64,000 nt of DNA from Hyalella azteca (taxonomy: Eukaryota; Arthropoda; Malacostraca; Amphipoda; Hyalellidae), in the NCBI RefSeq assembly GCF_000764305.2, contig NW_025933329.1:67822-131821 (forward strand), read 5' to 3'. The position numbers were made by a program, and so were the translations under genes. Below the pieces are notes generated by a model. That model searched no databases and had not been told where the DNA came from. It saw only the letters and a list, made by a program, of their open reading frames with translations. Below are positions 48,788-61,974 of this stretch, piece after piece (the first letter of the stretch is position 1; every line of letters starts with the position of its first letter).

Positions 48788-50024
48788 CAGAGTTGCAAAA
48801 AATCCAGGGTTTATTTTAAGTTGTCCAACTCACCAAGGGTTTTAGTGAAGAAAACCGGGCAAAATGGGTAAAATGGGTTTTATTACTTTTTTCGCTTCTA
48901 TCATTCATACTTGTCTTCAAAGTTTTTATAATTTACGTTGATTATCGAAAATTGTATGCTTTAGAGTATAAATTTCTATTATTACATTTGCCATAACTTT
49001 TAATCCAATAATTGTAATTTTTTTAAACAATGAGTTAATTTTAATTGATGGTGCCATTGACATGATGTATCACTTTTATAAAACATGAAAAATCTCTCAG
49101 GGACTGCAAATTAGTGGGAAAATATATAATGAAGCAACCCAGTTCCTCAATGTGTACTTGTTCCTCAAAACTCAAATAGTGCAAGCTTGTAAAAAACATT
49201 TTCAGTTTCTTCCTCATAATTATTAAATAATTAGACTAATCACTTTGGAATTTGTACCAATCGTTTAGGCTTCTACTATTGTAAGTGTTCATAAATTGAC
49301 GGGATTGTATTGCTAGTTGCTTTTTAACTAGGAAGCTCAATTATGCAAAATTAAAAAAACAACTCGCTTGTTCTTGAAAAACCTAGTTACAAAATAAAAT
49401 AGTAAAATAACCTTTTGCAAAAAATTCTCTCATTATGTGTTCAAAAAATATATACCTAGAGGGTTTGCTATTTTTTCATTACCAGCCTTTCTTTTGTCAA
49501 GTCTTTTAAGATTTGAATCCTTTTTAGGAGCCAAAATATCAAGTGGCTAAATGAAAGAACAGACAAAAGTCTATTTATTTTGCTCCCATTATTCCCCTCA
49601 AGGGACTTTGATATTAAGGAGATATCAGGTGGTCACTTATTTAATTCCATGTCATTGTGATAGTTCTTGAATGACTGTGAAGCAAGTTAGGGAACCAAGT
49701 AATATTTCGGTGACTTTAAAATGGGTGGGTACGGTATGTTTTAGGACTCTAATCAATGTGAGGTTTTTTAAAGGCTTGCACTATTCTTATATGGGATGAC
49801 TGAATTGTTCAAGAAGGCTTAATAGATATATTTTTGGTAACTTCTATCCAGCATTAATGCATTCTGAAATTCAAACATGGGATCATTTTGATCCATTCTT
49901 AAGTTTTCTTTACAACCGGGTCTTTTTTTTACTTTTTTTTTGTAAGCCCGGGTTTTTACGTTAACAAATTCAGCCCGGGTGGGTAGGTGGGCAGCTACCT
50001 GTGCAGGTACCCAGTGCAACCCTG
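48788..50024. mobile_element. Possible non-autonomous hAT-like element, about 1.24 kb
   Basis: The left end begins CAGAGTTGCAAAAAATCCAG and the right end terminates ...GTGCAACCCTG, the reverse complement of CAGGGTTGCAC. CAGGGTTGCA-type ends are typical of hAT elements. The 8 bases flanking each end agree only in part (CAGAA shared). The interior is AT-rich with no transposase frame. Longer flanks (about 48751-48785 and 50040-50076) are themselves similar direct repeats, which complicates the call. Confidence 0.4.
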
Positions 50025-53000
50025 TTTCAGAAAGCAGTAAATTTCATGATCCTCGTATGAATTATTTTGGACAGCACTAACTTTCAAATGAATAGTGCTT
50101 CGTGAGCGCCCCAGCTGCCGTAGTTCCTCTCAAATTTATGAGCCGCAGGCCTCTGAAGCGCCAGCCTTTGTCGTAGCTGCGTGAACTGACTTCTGCAACG
50201 CTGATCAGCGGACAGCATCCGCTGCTCGCTACACCATTCTTATTTTTATTTTATCAACTTTATTTAATTTTTTCTAGCACCAAGACTATGTACTATATAT
50301 TAGGAAGTCATGTCAGAGTGAATGAAGCGATGAATTTACTAATTTTCCTTGGAGATTTAATTTGTTAACATTTTAGTACGCGGGATGCTGTGTTGCGTGA
50401 CCTTTTATTTTATGAAAAATGTTTTCTAACTTCCCAAAATTTTTGCCTCCCACATCAATTGTTTGTTCAATTATTATTGGCATTTCGCATAGTTTGTTTA
50501 TGAAGTCTATTCGCCATGAAAATTAATTCAAGTAATGTCTCGGTTTTTTCAACTATATAAAACTGTATTTTCATAAATTTTCGTCTTTTGTATAAATATT
50601 CGCTCATTTTGCGAAAGCCTATTTAATTTGTAACATTTAATGACGGCTTACGATAGGTGAGTATTCACTGTAAATTATTTGAAACTTGAATTGAATATCC
50701 CGGTGTTTGCATTGAAATCTAGAATGGTGACGGAATCAACGTCGACGGTCCATTGATGGTAGAATATTCATCTTGGTGTTTGAGCAATAATATTTATTTC
50801 AACTTGGTTCATCTGACAATTTTCGTCTTTCTAAAAATATGAAAAGTGAAAATGCTTTCCAATGCTTTCCTTGAAGTCAACAGAGATGAACTTTCAAATT
50901 GTGTAGACGAGATTTATTTTGATATTCTAAGAAAGCGGTGCTTGAGGTCAAATTAGTTACAATCTTCACTTCGCAGATTTTTTTCGGATTGAACTATCAG
51001 AGCATTCAGAGGGGACATGATAATTATCGCGTATTCGCTGAGTTCAGAATTGAGATCTTTGCGTAATAAGAACGGTCATTATTCAAAATGTTTCGTACGT
51101 GTACTTTATACAGAAAACGTGATAAAAATTACATGATGTCCGGCACACTTCGCCAAAACGATAACGGTAAGCTAAATTTTCCCTTTCCCCTTTTCTTCCT
51201 TACATAACATTTATACCGAAAAGTTTGAAAGCAGAATTTTGACTGCATTTACATTCCATGTGAGACCCAAGTATTTTTTCACTTAATGAAAATTCAATCG
51301 ATCAATTCATTCGATCGAACTGATTGATTATTGATTTAAATGTCATTTCAAAAATATTGTTGAAAGTCAAAGAGAGAAAATTGGTGAAAGTTGCAAGCAT
51401 TGATATTTATGTCAGTTAATAAGTGAACCACTGAAGAGATTTTCAAATAAAGCCGTAACAAGCTTATGTTTTTATGAAAATCAGTACACAGCGTAAAATA
51501 AGTATGATGATCACTGCTTACCTCGTGTTTTATTCAAGTAAATGTTCACTAACTCCTTCCATAAATCTAGACAAGACGTTATGCATCAAAGATGCTGATG
51601 TTGATTATTATACTATGATTATTTGATTTAGTGATTATTATTATTATAATTATTTGCCTCACAAACGCAGCACCCTGCATGAATCGCGAGCTCGTGACGA
51701 AGATATGAGGAAAATATTTCTGATAGAAATATTTCTAAAATCTAATAGAAGCGCTCGTGCATCATTCACTTCTTACGTGAAAAGAGCTAAGGAAACACAC
51801 GTTTTATTTATTTTTTTGTACTTTTGTGTTTGAATATTGTTAATTAAAATCGTTTCATAATTGTTATTCATCCTTCTTTTATGATCGTCGGTTTAATGCT
51901 ATGGGTTACAGATTGCTTTATTCTCATTATTTATTGAATTGACCCTAACATGTATTGAAAGCAAGTGCTTGACGAAGATATGATGACAATATTTCTGAAA
52001 CATAACAGGGAAAATATAATACGAGGATAAGACGGACAATAATTCTTAGTTAGCTTGGCAGGCGATGCGATCGTTCAGCTGTTCTTTGAACGTGCATTCA
52101 CGTCGCGCTGCAAACTCGCAACTATTTATATTTATGCATGCTGACATGTTCGTATTCCTGTTCGTAATGCTATTCCTACCAGAACTGCCATAGTTATGCA
52201 TGCTGACATGTTCGTATTCCTGTTCGTAATGTTATTCCTACCAAAACGAGTGAGGAATGCGCTGGCATTCCATTGATAATTAAATAAACACAGTAGATAT
52301 TCGTAGTAAGTAGAATGAATGGTCGTTTTTTGACCTTGAATCTTTACTCATTAGTGCAGTTCTAAGTGTTGAGAACCCTCCATTAATATTAAAGAACCCA
52401 CTTACTAGTCGGTTTGAGAAAAAAAATCCCGAATTAATCACTGACAAGCTCGATAAAATATATAAACAAAGCAACCGTAAGATATTAACTCAACAGTTGG
52501 ATTTCATAAAAACTGACTCGTTTTAACTCAGCTGCATAGAGTAAATGTGGAGACAATATTCACTTCATTATTCAGCTCCTGCTACGAATATTCAGGAATC
52601 AGCAGCCCTTCCTGCGCTCCATAAAGATATCTTGTATTACAATTAGGATTTAAAGAACGATTATAATTAATTCTGGACGACGCAATGTCCCACATTATAA
52701 TATTAATATGTTTGGTGGATGCCGGTCTATTTTGCTGAGCTTTCCAGTCGCCAAGATAATGTAATGACAATTGCTTGCTTGAGTGTTTTGCTAGACACAA
52801 ATATGAAACTTCTAATTTTTTATATTTTATTAAATTTCTAATTAATTTCTGTAAAATCACTTGTCTTCAAAATTCTTTATTTCACCACTAATTCATATTA
52901 CTGTGGAAACTCTACCAAATGCGCTCGGATTTAAAATTATCTCAGTTCATGATACTAGTTATTGGCAAAACTCAGATTTTATATGCCGTTTGGTGATAGG

Positions 53001-54018
53001 TTTGCTAGTGCAACTTACGCTACTGAATCCGCGCACTCTGCAGCTGCGGCCATGAACCAAACTTGTTCATCGTTTCAGCCAGATTTATTGAAAGCATATT
53101 GGTTGAATTTATATTGTTCAATTGAGTTGAATTAATTTTGATTTGTTTTTTTCAGATAAAAAATGTTATACCGTTTTATTTAGTAATAAAATAAGTCCAT
53201 TACCGGTATTAAAATAGCACAACCCATTATTATTAAAATAAGTAATTTGTACGTCTCTTACGAAGATAGTCTCCTGGTAAAATGATAGTCTTTATTGAAG
53301 GCAATAAGATTGTTGTAAAGATAACTTGTTTCATATTAAGATAATGCGTATTATATGCAGGTAACATTAGATATGATAACGACGCATCAATCTTTTGAGA
53401 ATGCAACACATCCCTAATCAAAATAAAAAATAAATGATAACACTTCTCCATGAAGATCATGTTATACGGTTCTTTGTATGTTGTTTCTTAAAACTACATT
53501 GCTTCACACAGACCGCATGTGAGTAATGAAGCTCTTGACAACAACAACAGTAAATGTCACTGCAATATGAGGCCTTTGTGCTGCTAGCAAGCCTTGTTTA
53601 ATTGAGACACTGCAGTGCCCCCTGCACCGCAGCTACGCTGCCTTGGGAATGCCTGATGCTCTGCCCTCTCTTTACCATGTAAGTTTTGGCAATTATTTTC
53701 CTTGTAGAATAAAATCAAATGTATTATCACATCTAGAGGTTTGGTCTACTTGTATAAAAACATAAAACACATGGACGCATCGAGAGTTTTGATATCCTTG
53801 CGCAACATAAAGCACATGGTAGAATTATTCTCCGTGTAGAATTATGTTATGCACATGGTTATATCGAACGGCTCGTTGGTGCTGCATAATACCTGGCGTC
53901 CGTTAGGAGGGGCTGGCTTTTTATACATGTCAGTGGCAGGTAGTAATGTTATGGAAACCGGTCGATACTATAAAGTGAATAAGATATTATTATGTGTTAA
54001 GTTATCCTTGCAAGTTCA
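50025..54018. other. AT-rich stretch without genes
   Basis: Nothing supportable except the 62-bp duplication at 52.1 kb. Short open frames are typical of random AT-rich DNA. Confidence 0.6.
52132..52250. repeat. 62-bp two-copy tandem duplication
   Basis: TTATGCATGCTGACATGTTC followed by GTATTCCTGTTCGTAATG and TATTCCTACC is repeated with only a few changes. Confidence 0.9.
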
Positions 54019-54255
54019 TGTAGCGGCCTAAGAACACTTGGCGGACTAAGAATTAGTAAGGACCTATAAGTACAAGGAGCGGACTAAGTATACGTAGCGG
54101 CCAGTTTCTCGTTTGTGATTGGTGAGTTTAGCGTGAAAATCCGTCGGTGATTGTCTGACGGACTTACGAACCAGCGAATATTTTTTAAAGTACGGCCCCT
54201 TGCCTCATCAAGCTTTCACGAAGCTCGCCGAGCTGCGGTCACTGCAATGCGGAGA
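54019..54255. repeat. Dispersed minisatellite module, copy 2 (decayed)
   Basis: About four degenerate units of GTAGCGGCCTAAGTACAC are followed by GCGGCCAGTTTCTCGTTT and a tail that aligns loosely with 34311-34470, including the GTGCGGCGTCC-like and GCCGCTCG-like parts. The copy is shorter and more diverged than the one at 34 kb. Confidence 0.65.
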
Positions 54256-54424
54256 TGCGAGGCGTCCGAGAGCCGAGTTCAGAGCGAGATAAGTGTAGGG
54301 TAAATACTCACTTTTTCTCCTGCAAGAAATTCGGAAATACTTTCCGGGGATTCAATCAACACTCAATGTTGTTTGCTGAAGGTAAAGTGCGTTAGAAATT
54401 TGATGGTCAACGTGGTCGCATTCT

Positions 54425-54855
54425 TAACCGTATTGATATTACGCATTCATAAGCGTATTGATATTACGCATTTTTAAGCGTATTGAAATTACGCATTCTT
54501 AAGCGTATTGAAATTACGTATTCATAAGCGTATTGAAATTACGCATTCTTAAGCGTATTGAAATCACGTATTCTTGAGCGTATTGATATTACGCAATATT
54601 AACCGTATTGACTTTACTCATTCATAAGCGTATTGATATTACGCATTCAGAAACGTATTGATATTACGCATTATTAACCGTATTGACTTTACGCATTCAG
54701 AAGCGTATTGATATTACGCATTATTAACCGTATTGACTTTACGCATTCAGAAGCGTATTGATATTACGCATTCAGAAGCGTATTGATATTACGCATTCAG
54801 AAGCGTATTGATATTACGCATTCAGAAGCGTATTGATATTACGCATGCTTAAGCG
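54425..54855. repeat. 25-bp minisatellite, about 17 copies
   Basis: The unit is AGCGTATTGATATTACGCAT plus TCAGA. Variant types (ACCGTATTGACTTT, CATAAG) are interspersed, and a homogenised block lies at about 54745-54845. The unit contains an imperfect dyad (GCGTATTGATATTACGC). Confidence 0.95.
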
Positions 54856-57800
54856 AATCCTACACGTGCGGTTGATAATTTGTGGCTTTCATAGTAAAAC
54901 ATTTTCTGACCTCTGCATGGTGGGTTGCACCGCAACATTATCAACATATTGCATGAATCTGCATGAAAATTAACTTCATTAGTGCATGAGTATGTTGCAC
55001 GTGATATAAGTGAGTCCCTGTTTGTTATTACAATGTGATAAACGATGCTTGTTACATAAATTATGTCAATATAAAGAATGTTTGCAAATATATCTCACGC
55101 AATGATGATTAACGAAATGTATTAACAGTCATTATGAGGCCTTGATTTGGAAAATTTCATTACATTATTTGTAGGATAAATATTGATTTTGCAGTGAACT
55201 TTGACAAAAAAATATAAATATTATAAATAGTTCACGAGCAATACTTCTGCTCTCGTCATAGTCGGATTTGCGGAAGATATTTTTTATTGTTAATCTAAGT
55301 CGTCGCAGTGGCATGACAAGCGCAGGAGGAAACGTGTCGTGATGGTCGTCGTCTAGGACAAGAAATACGGCGAGTGTTTCCTCCTTGACATATGCCCATC
55401 CATGCCTTACCCTCTACTTTATTATTTAGACGTCGGTAGGACTTATTGCATCGTATGTGGGACTTGTTTTTCTTGTTGAGTGTTCCTTGGAGTTGCATCG
55501 CTCGTTAATGTATCGTGTCTGCATCGTAGTGCATGGCTTACTCTTCTTGTTAGGGCTTGGGTGAGTACAATAGTCATAAATTTCACTACTTATTTCTTAC
55601 AGATTTTTTACGAATTGAAAGGCAAACATTCTAATTATTTTCTGCGATGATTTTGTAATTTAACGGAATCGTTGAGTTAACTCTTATTCTTTTAAGTGGC
55701 TGCTCAGTTGCCCCGTATATCAATTAGCATTCGTGGTTGTAGTAACTAAGTTCGAGTGGTCTTCTTGAGAAGCTGCTTCTGCATGTGTAACTCCTATATT
55801 TATTGTTGTTATTAATGTAAAAATTATTTTTGAATTATGAAAATTTCGTAATGAATGATTTTTAAACAGTGGGTGAAGAATAAATTATAAGATGTCATTT
55901 CAATCTCAACTGCTTCTGTTGAAATCATGACGTTACATTTCTTCTAACTTCTGGTAACGTGCATTATTTTTTACCTATGTACCGTTATTAATTACTGAAA
56001 ATAAATTAGAATAAAATTAATGCGAACAAATTGTCAGTTACAATTTCAGATGAGATGTAATTAATTTCATTGTTATTTATTGTAGCGCTCTGAGCAAAAA
56101 TAAGGCAATTTCCTTGTCTTAATAGGGCAATTTTACGGCCATTAGGATCTCTGCATTATCTGTAATTTTAACCCCGCGAATAGCACAAGACCGCGTCAGG
56201 TCGTTACGCTTAATCAAGACGGGCTGTTAGCTCACGCTTTGATGCCTTTTATAATTCCTTATCGTTATATAAAAGACGCCGACTCTCTTTGTTTATAATG
56301 AGACATATAATATGTTGTCTCGTTATTCTTTGTCTTTTTTAAAGTAGGATTTAAAAAAAATACAGGGATGTGACAAAGTGAAATCAGTTCGAGACGATCT
56401 TATGAGCACATTTGTGAAAGGCATAGACTAATAAGTCAATATTGCGTGCTGGTTAATGACTCTGAACACAAGCTTGGCCGTTCGTTATTAATACTGAATA
56501 CTAATAGTGAGAATAAAATTCTAAGCTAACTATTGTTATTAAAAAGTCAGTTAATCAATGAAATCACGATCAAAAAGTCAAGAAGAAAATAATACTTGCA
56601 AGTAACATCAATTAAGTTGCTTTATGGGTTAATTCTGTTTCTTGGCTTCTACTTTTGGATCTTTCTAGTCTGTAGGAATTTTCGGTAAACGAGGAGCAAT
56701 GCACGAGTGAACTTTTTTAACTCCTGAGATTTACACAAGAGAAAGCTCGGACAAACAGCGTGCGCGTCTCATTTGTTATGCGGCGACGACGGCTGTTTGA
56801 GAAAGTATTAAATTCCCGTGTCGTGTTCTAGGGATTTTTGTGTACAAGCAGAACTGCTTCACCTGACGCTAGGCACACATGCTTCCGCTACTCGGTTTCC
56901 AGTCTTACTGCTTGCGAAGCGAAGTCAAGGAAAATTTTGTTGGCATAGTAGAGATACGGATTACGGTTTAAGAAAAAATAGTTTTCACGTAGTGAAAAAT
57001 AGATTGCGATTGCTAGTACACCTATTTTTTTTTAATATTTAAACATTGCTCATCAAATATCGATTAACCTCACTACGAATATGTTAACGTATAATGAACA
57101 AATTATTTTTAATACTTAAATGGCCCAAGTCGATATAGACTGCGTTCCACTTCACATTGACCGTAGTTTCCTCTTCGGATTTCATGATATTCGAATTTCT
57201 AGCAATGAAATTTACTTGTAATAAATCACGGACAAAATTATAACCGCTCCTTACTGTAAATACTTCATATTTATCGAAAGGTATATATGTGTTCTACGTT
57301 TTTCGTTATAGTACATTTATCGGATTATTATGTCACGTGTATTTAGCACACTATTGTCATGTGTAGTTAGCACGCCATTGTCATGCTTTCTTCTTGGCGT
57401 CAATGTAAGTGTTGTAATACGTAAATAAAGATGGCCGTTGATAGATCACGCGAGTAGCAATATAAATGTTTGAGTAAATTGTCTTTCGAATTGTGCACGG
57501 TGAATTTCCTACAAATTAAGTGTGTAAAAAGAATAAATAACGAGAACGCGCCGGTTCTCCTTCAGTATCTCTGAGGTAAAATATTTCAGCTTCAAAATAA
57601 ATTTGTTGGTTTTAAGATGTTTAAATATTTGAAGAACGATGTCAGCGCTAAAAAAATTCATTTTCCCCTATCTCGCATCAATGAAGATTGCTCGTTTATT
57701 GTCTAAATGGAAAGGGAATGGTTTTGACTTGTCGTGGCTGGGATATCATAAACGAGGTGTTAACATTGTTACACTCACAGACATGAATGAATCATATTTT

Positions 57801-59184
57801 CAAAATAGTTACACACTTCCTATATGTAGCACTGATGCGCAAAGGGCAAAAAATGTATCTTTTTTTAGCAAAATCTCAATCATTTCTCTCAGTGTAGGAT
57901 GATTTCAAACGAATTTCGATGTAAAGCAATGAGAAAAATCAGAGTTTATCTTGCAGTTTGTGTTCAGATTTATATGCTAGGAAATTATACATGGTTTGTT
58001 GTCAAATCTACATAAAAGACTTACCGTGTTCTGTAGCTTATGTTTCTTTTTAAAAATAAATTAACATGAACTATGGTTATTTCAAATATTACATTGGTCG
58101 CTGATGAATATAATATTGGAATTAACCAGCTGATTATGCTTAAATTAAGGTAATCTCTAAATAGTTTTCAAAATATTTTCTCCTGAAGAAATCATCTCGT
58201 GTTACTTACTAATCGGTCCAATTTTTAGTATATCTTGATACGCGTATCTCACAATAAAATTATGAGCTCGTATTAATTGCTTAATTTTTTTGTTTCTTAA
58301 AAACTTAACGATCACCACAGACGAACATTGGTCGATCAACACTACGCGACAACGAAAGAACTAGAGAAACATTTGATCAATAATCGATAATGTTTATTAT
58401 ATCACAAGTTGTACTTAGAGCATCACAACTTTTCGCCGTGCAGAATAACCTTAATCGTATTTTACATTTCTAGTAATCGGTCACACGATCTATTGAATAA
58501 ATGTTCACTCATGAAACTCAGGCAGATTTTCATGCTACTCGTAAAAAAAGTTTTTACTGTATGTAAATTTCTGATCTGAGATGTGAGCAATTCTGATCTT
58601 AAGTGAGGAAGCTCTATTAATATTATATCGCTTCGAATAACTTGAACAAATTGTTCAAAGTTATATAAAATATATATATCTTTCAACACCTGCTTCGCAC
58701 CGCAATCTTGTTTTATAGCAACACCGTATTACTTTTCATTCAATCACAAATACTCTGCATTAACTGGGAGTTAACTAATTCCGGAACTTTTCATTGGTAA
58801 GCAAGAGCATGCTATAGCCGGGCGGTCGGTGGCCCGTGAAGAGTGAGGAGCGCACCCACGTACACCCTCACCACGGAGTTGCCAGAACGGCACTGCACGC
58901 AGTCGGCTGGGGTGACCGATACGATCAGCTGATTAGAGCCCGAAAAATAACTCCTAAATAATGAATATTTTGATTTGTAGTTCCACTGTTCGATAGTGCA
59001 GCATCCAGACCGACAATATTATCAATGGTGATTCGATTACTCAATCATGAAGAACGTTGTTAGTTATTGAGTTAACAAAAGTTGTTTATTGAAATGTAGT
59101 TTGTTATCACTGGCACGGAACATGGCCAAATATAGCGAGCTGCTCACCCTTAGCCCTCCTTGTGGTCCATAGGGGCGCGCCTGG
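54856..59184. other. AT-rich stretch; possible solo LTR near 57.3-57.5 kb
   Basis: A 24-bp repeat (TGTCATGTGTAGTTAGCAC) at about 57329-57385 precedes AATAAAG at about 57423, an arrangement that can occur in an LTR, but no boundaries are demonstrable. A GC-rich patch at 58800-58930 has no gene. Confidence 0.45.
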
Positions 59185-59352
59185 CACTCCCCTCACCATC
59201 CCCTTCTTTCCCTGCTTTGCCCTTCCCTCACTCCCCTTCCTCCCTTCCTTCCCCTCATCTCCTCTCCCTTCTCTTCCTTCCCTACCCTTCCTCCATCCCT
59301 CCCCCCTCCCCTCACTCCCCAACTTGGCCCCCACATTCCTCACTCTCCCCCC
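59185..59352 (+). repeat. Polypyrimidine tract, about 165 bp
   Basis: The plus strand is almost wholly C and T, ending in CCCCCCGGGGGGG. The mirror-like C/T composition could allow triplex (H-DNA) formation. Open frames here encode only Pro/Ser/Leu or Gly/Arg/Lys runs. Confidence 0.85.
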
Positions 59353-61038
59353 GGGGGGGTTGCAGTGGCAGCCTAATTTACTCAGCTGACTCCTTGCTGT
59401 ATTCAATTCATGCTCTTGTTTCTGCCCTGGAAATTTCATGGAATTAATAGATTCTATTAATATCATAAATGCATTAATCTTCCTTTCCGAACAGTGATAG
59501 TTTCGTATATTAGGTCGTATTGGCCTTGCATGTATTTTTTTATGATCATTGCATTGTACATAATGATTAAGAACTTTAGATGTTTTCTTTCAGTGGCCAC
59601 GTTTATCGTTAACCTTCAATTAAATGTCGAAAGATATTAGTTCGCTGGATGTGAATAGCTTCAAGGCACTTATTATTTTCGTATTACAATTATTCGTATT
59701 ACTGAAGATACAGATATTGTTTATGTTGCCTTGATATTGATCAGGAGTGTCCGGTACAAATGTTCAATTTGTCGCGTGCTGTACCTGAAATTGTTCAGTT
59801 GATGAATAAAAATTTTTAATATATTGGATCAATAAATGTTTTCAGCTTTCAATCTTTATAATCAATTTTTGTAGCGCAGAAATACATCGAAGGTAGCGCA
59901 ATTAGGTGGTGCCGTTTTAAAGTAGAAGATCTGCCATTGTCGCAGCGATGCTTTGAACAGCGCAGCGTTTGTTCGAATAAATTTGTCCACGTGAAATTAT
60001 TTTGCACGATGTGGGAAAGTTAAGAAGTCAATTTTATAACAAGGCTTCTGTGCTCTTATGTCGTTTTTTGTTTTGTTTTGTTTGCGGTAAAATTTCTTCC
60101 GGATATTAATTGTGTGGCAGTGTTTGTTCCAGATGTGTTTAGTTTAGTAAATTAATTCTATATCACATTTACTCTATGCTCTTAATTTTTCTTCATTTAA
60201 TCTAAAAGATGAATTTGAGTGCAAGTTGTCATTTCTTATTTTGTATTTTCAACCGAATTTAATCATCGCTTCTTAAACATTTTTCCCGATTAGCAGGTGC
60301 GTACAAAATTGTATTTTTATCCTTCCAAATGATTAATGATATAATTGAATAGTTTTTGCCATGTCTGCTTTTTGATGGGGTGACCAATGAAGCAGTCTTC
60401 GAATTCAATTAGTTTGAATTATTCAGATTGGAAATAACTTCTTCTGAGTGCATTTCAAGACGACTTCCCTCATGAATCCGTTTTCTGTAAAGTGACCACA
60501 TTTCAACAAAATCTACGGGAAGTAGACCTGACATTTAAGTAACTTTGATACCACTAGTTGCGCAACTCAATTAACGAACTTGACTCTCATTTCAATTGCC
60601 TTTGTCTGCATTGCTCGAATATTGCTAAATAATTTTTCTTCCAGGGACAATGCAAATAACGCCTAATCCATACTCTTGAAGAGTAAGTTGTCATGGAATG
60701 CTTTGAAATGAAATTTATCATGCAGCACTAATCACCACTTAAGTTCTGCCTTGAGAATTTGTGCGGTTCCGATTTCCTCTTATGAGGAAAAAAATAAGAA
60801 AAATCGGTCATTTTAGCTCCTAAAATTTGGACGTTTGCCAAAAACTGCCCGAAAGTCGTTGTGTTAGCGCCGATATTTGAACGCTTCGTGCCCAGCAGCA
60901 GGTTTTTAGAAGGCGACTGGAGCGCTCGTTACTGGGGACCTTTTGTGGGAAGTTTTCTCTAATAAAGGCGGGAAATTGAAGGCAAATAATCCCGTGAATG
61001 GTCAACGCTAAGCAAAATGCGCATGTTAACGCCCCGCA

Positions 61039-61215
61039 AAGTGCGTCAGAGTTAGTACTTGCGCATAGTGGCTAGGAAGAAAGTTGGTACTTGCTGCCTC
61101 GCTTACGCAGAGTTACTACAATCAGAGTTAGTACTTATTGTCACGACCGTTCAGAGTTACTACCAGCACAATTTTTGTGCTTGCTTCTATGACCGCGTAG
61201 TGTTAGTAAAAGTTG
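61039..61215. repeat. Degenerate CAGAGTTAGTACTT repeats
   Basis: AGAGTTAGTACTT, AGAGTTACTAC and AGTGTTAGTA recur five to six times at irregular spacing. Confidence 0.45.
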
Positions 61216-61653
61216 CCAAAGACAGAAAGTTTAAACTTTAAATCATCACCGCCTGCAACTTAATGTCATCACAACTTTAATTACACTTAAGCCCTTCCTT
61301 GGGAGAACCGTAATTGTTTTCATCACCAAGTTCGACTTTAATTTTATAAACTCAAACGTGACACTTTCAAGGAGAGTTTAATAACTTTCAGTGAGTTTAT
61401 TATGCCAACTGAATAACTCAAAATATCTCCATTCCTTCAACCCAATCGCGCTGCGCTTCTTAAAGATCGCTCATTATTCACAGTTATTCACTACTTTATG
61501 TTCGTTCGATCGTATACTATACGTGATTTGATCGCATGCGATGCTTCCCTTAATGGTATGCGATACGTGTTTTCATCGTAAACGTTACTTTCCTAATCGT
61601 ATGAAACACATGCTTTCATCTTAAGTGATAGGTCATTAATCGTAATTATAGGA

Positions 61654-61808
61654 TAAGCAGGTGAGGGTGATGAGAGGGTGAGCAGGTGAGGGTGATGAGA
61701 GGGTGAGCAGGTGAGGGTGATGAGAGGGTGAGCAGGTGAGGGTCGTGTGAGGGTAAGCAAGTGAGGGTCATGAGAGGGTGAGCATTTAAAGGTAATCATC
61801 AGGTGAGC
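61654..61808. repeat. 25-bp minisatellite, about 6 copies
   Basis: The unit is GTGAGGGTGATGAGAGGGTG plus AGCAG. The plus strand is purine-rich with regularly spaced GGG runs. Confidence 0.9.
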
Positions 61809-61974
61809 AGAGGTAATGTCCTCACCCTTACCTCCCCTGCCGTTAACTCTGCAGTAATTTGCTCCACTCCGCCATTGCTCGCGTTAAGCTCCTGCTTAAA
61901 TTGCCGCGTCCGAATGGCCTTAATTGGACCGTTGGCAATACTGCTCCGTCCCACTCACAAAATTAATGGTTCTT

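Noticed and set aside
59107..59466. 119-codon Gly/Arg/Glu-rich frame on the minus strand
   Set aside because: It is the complement of the polypyrimidine tract; low complexity with no splice or start support.
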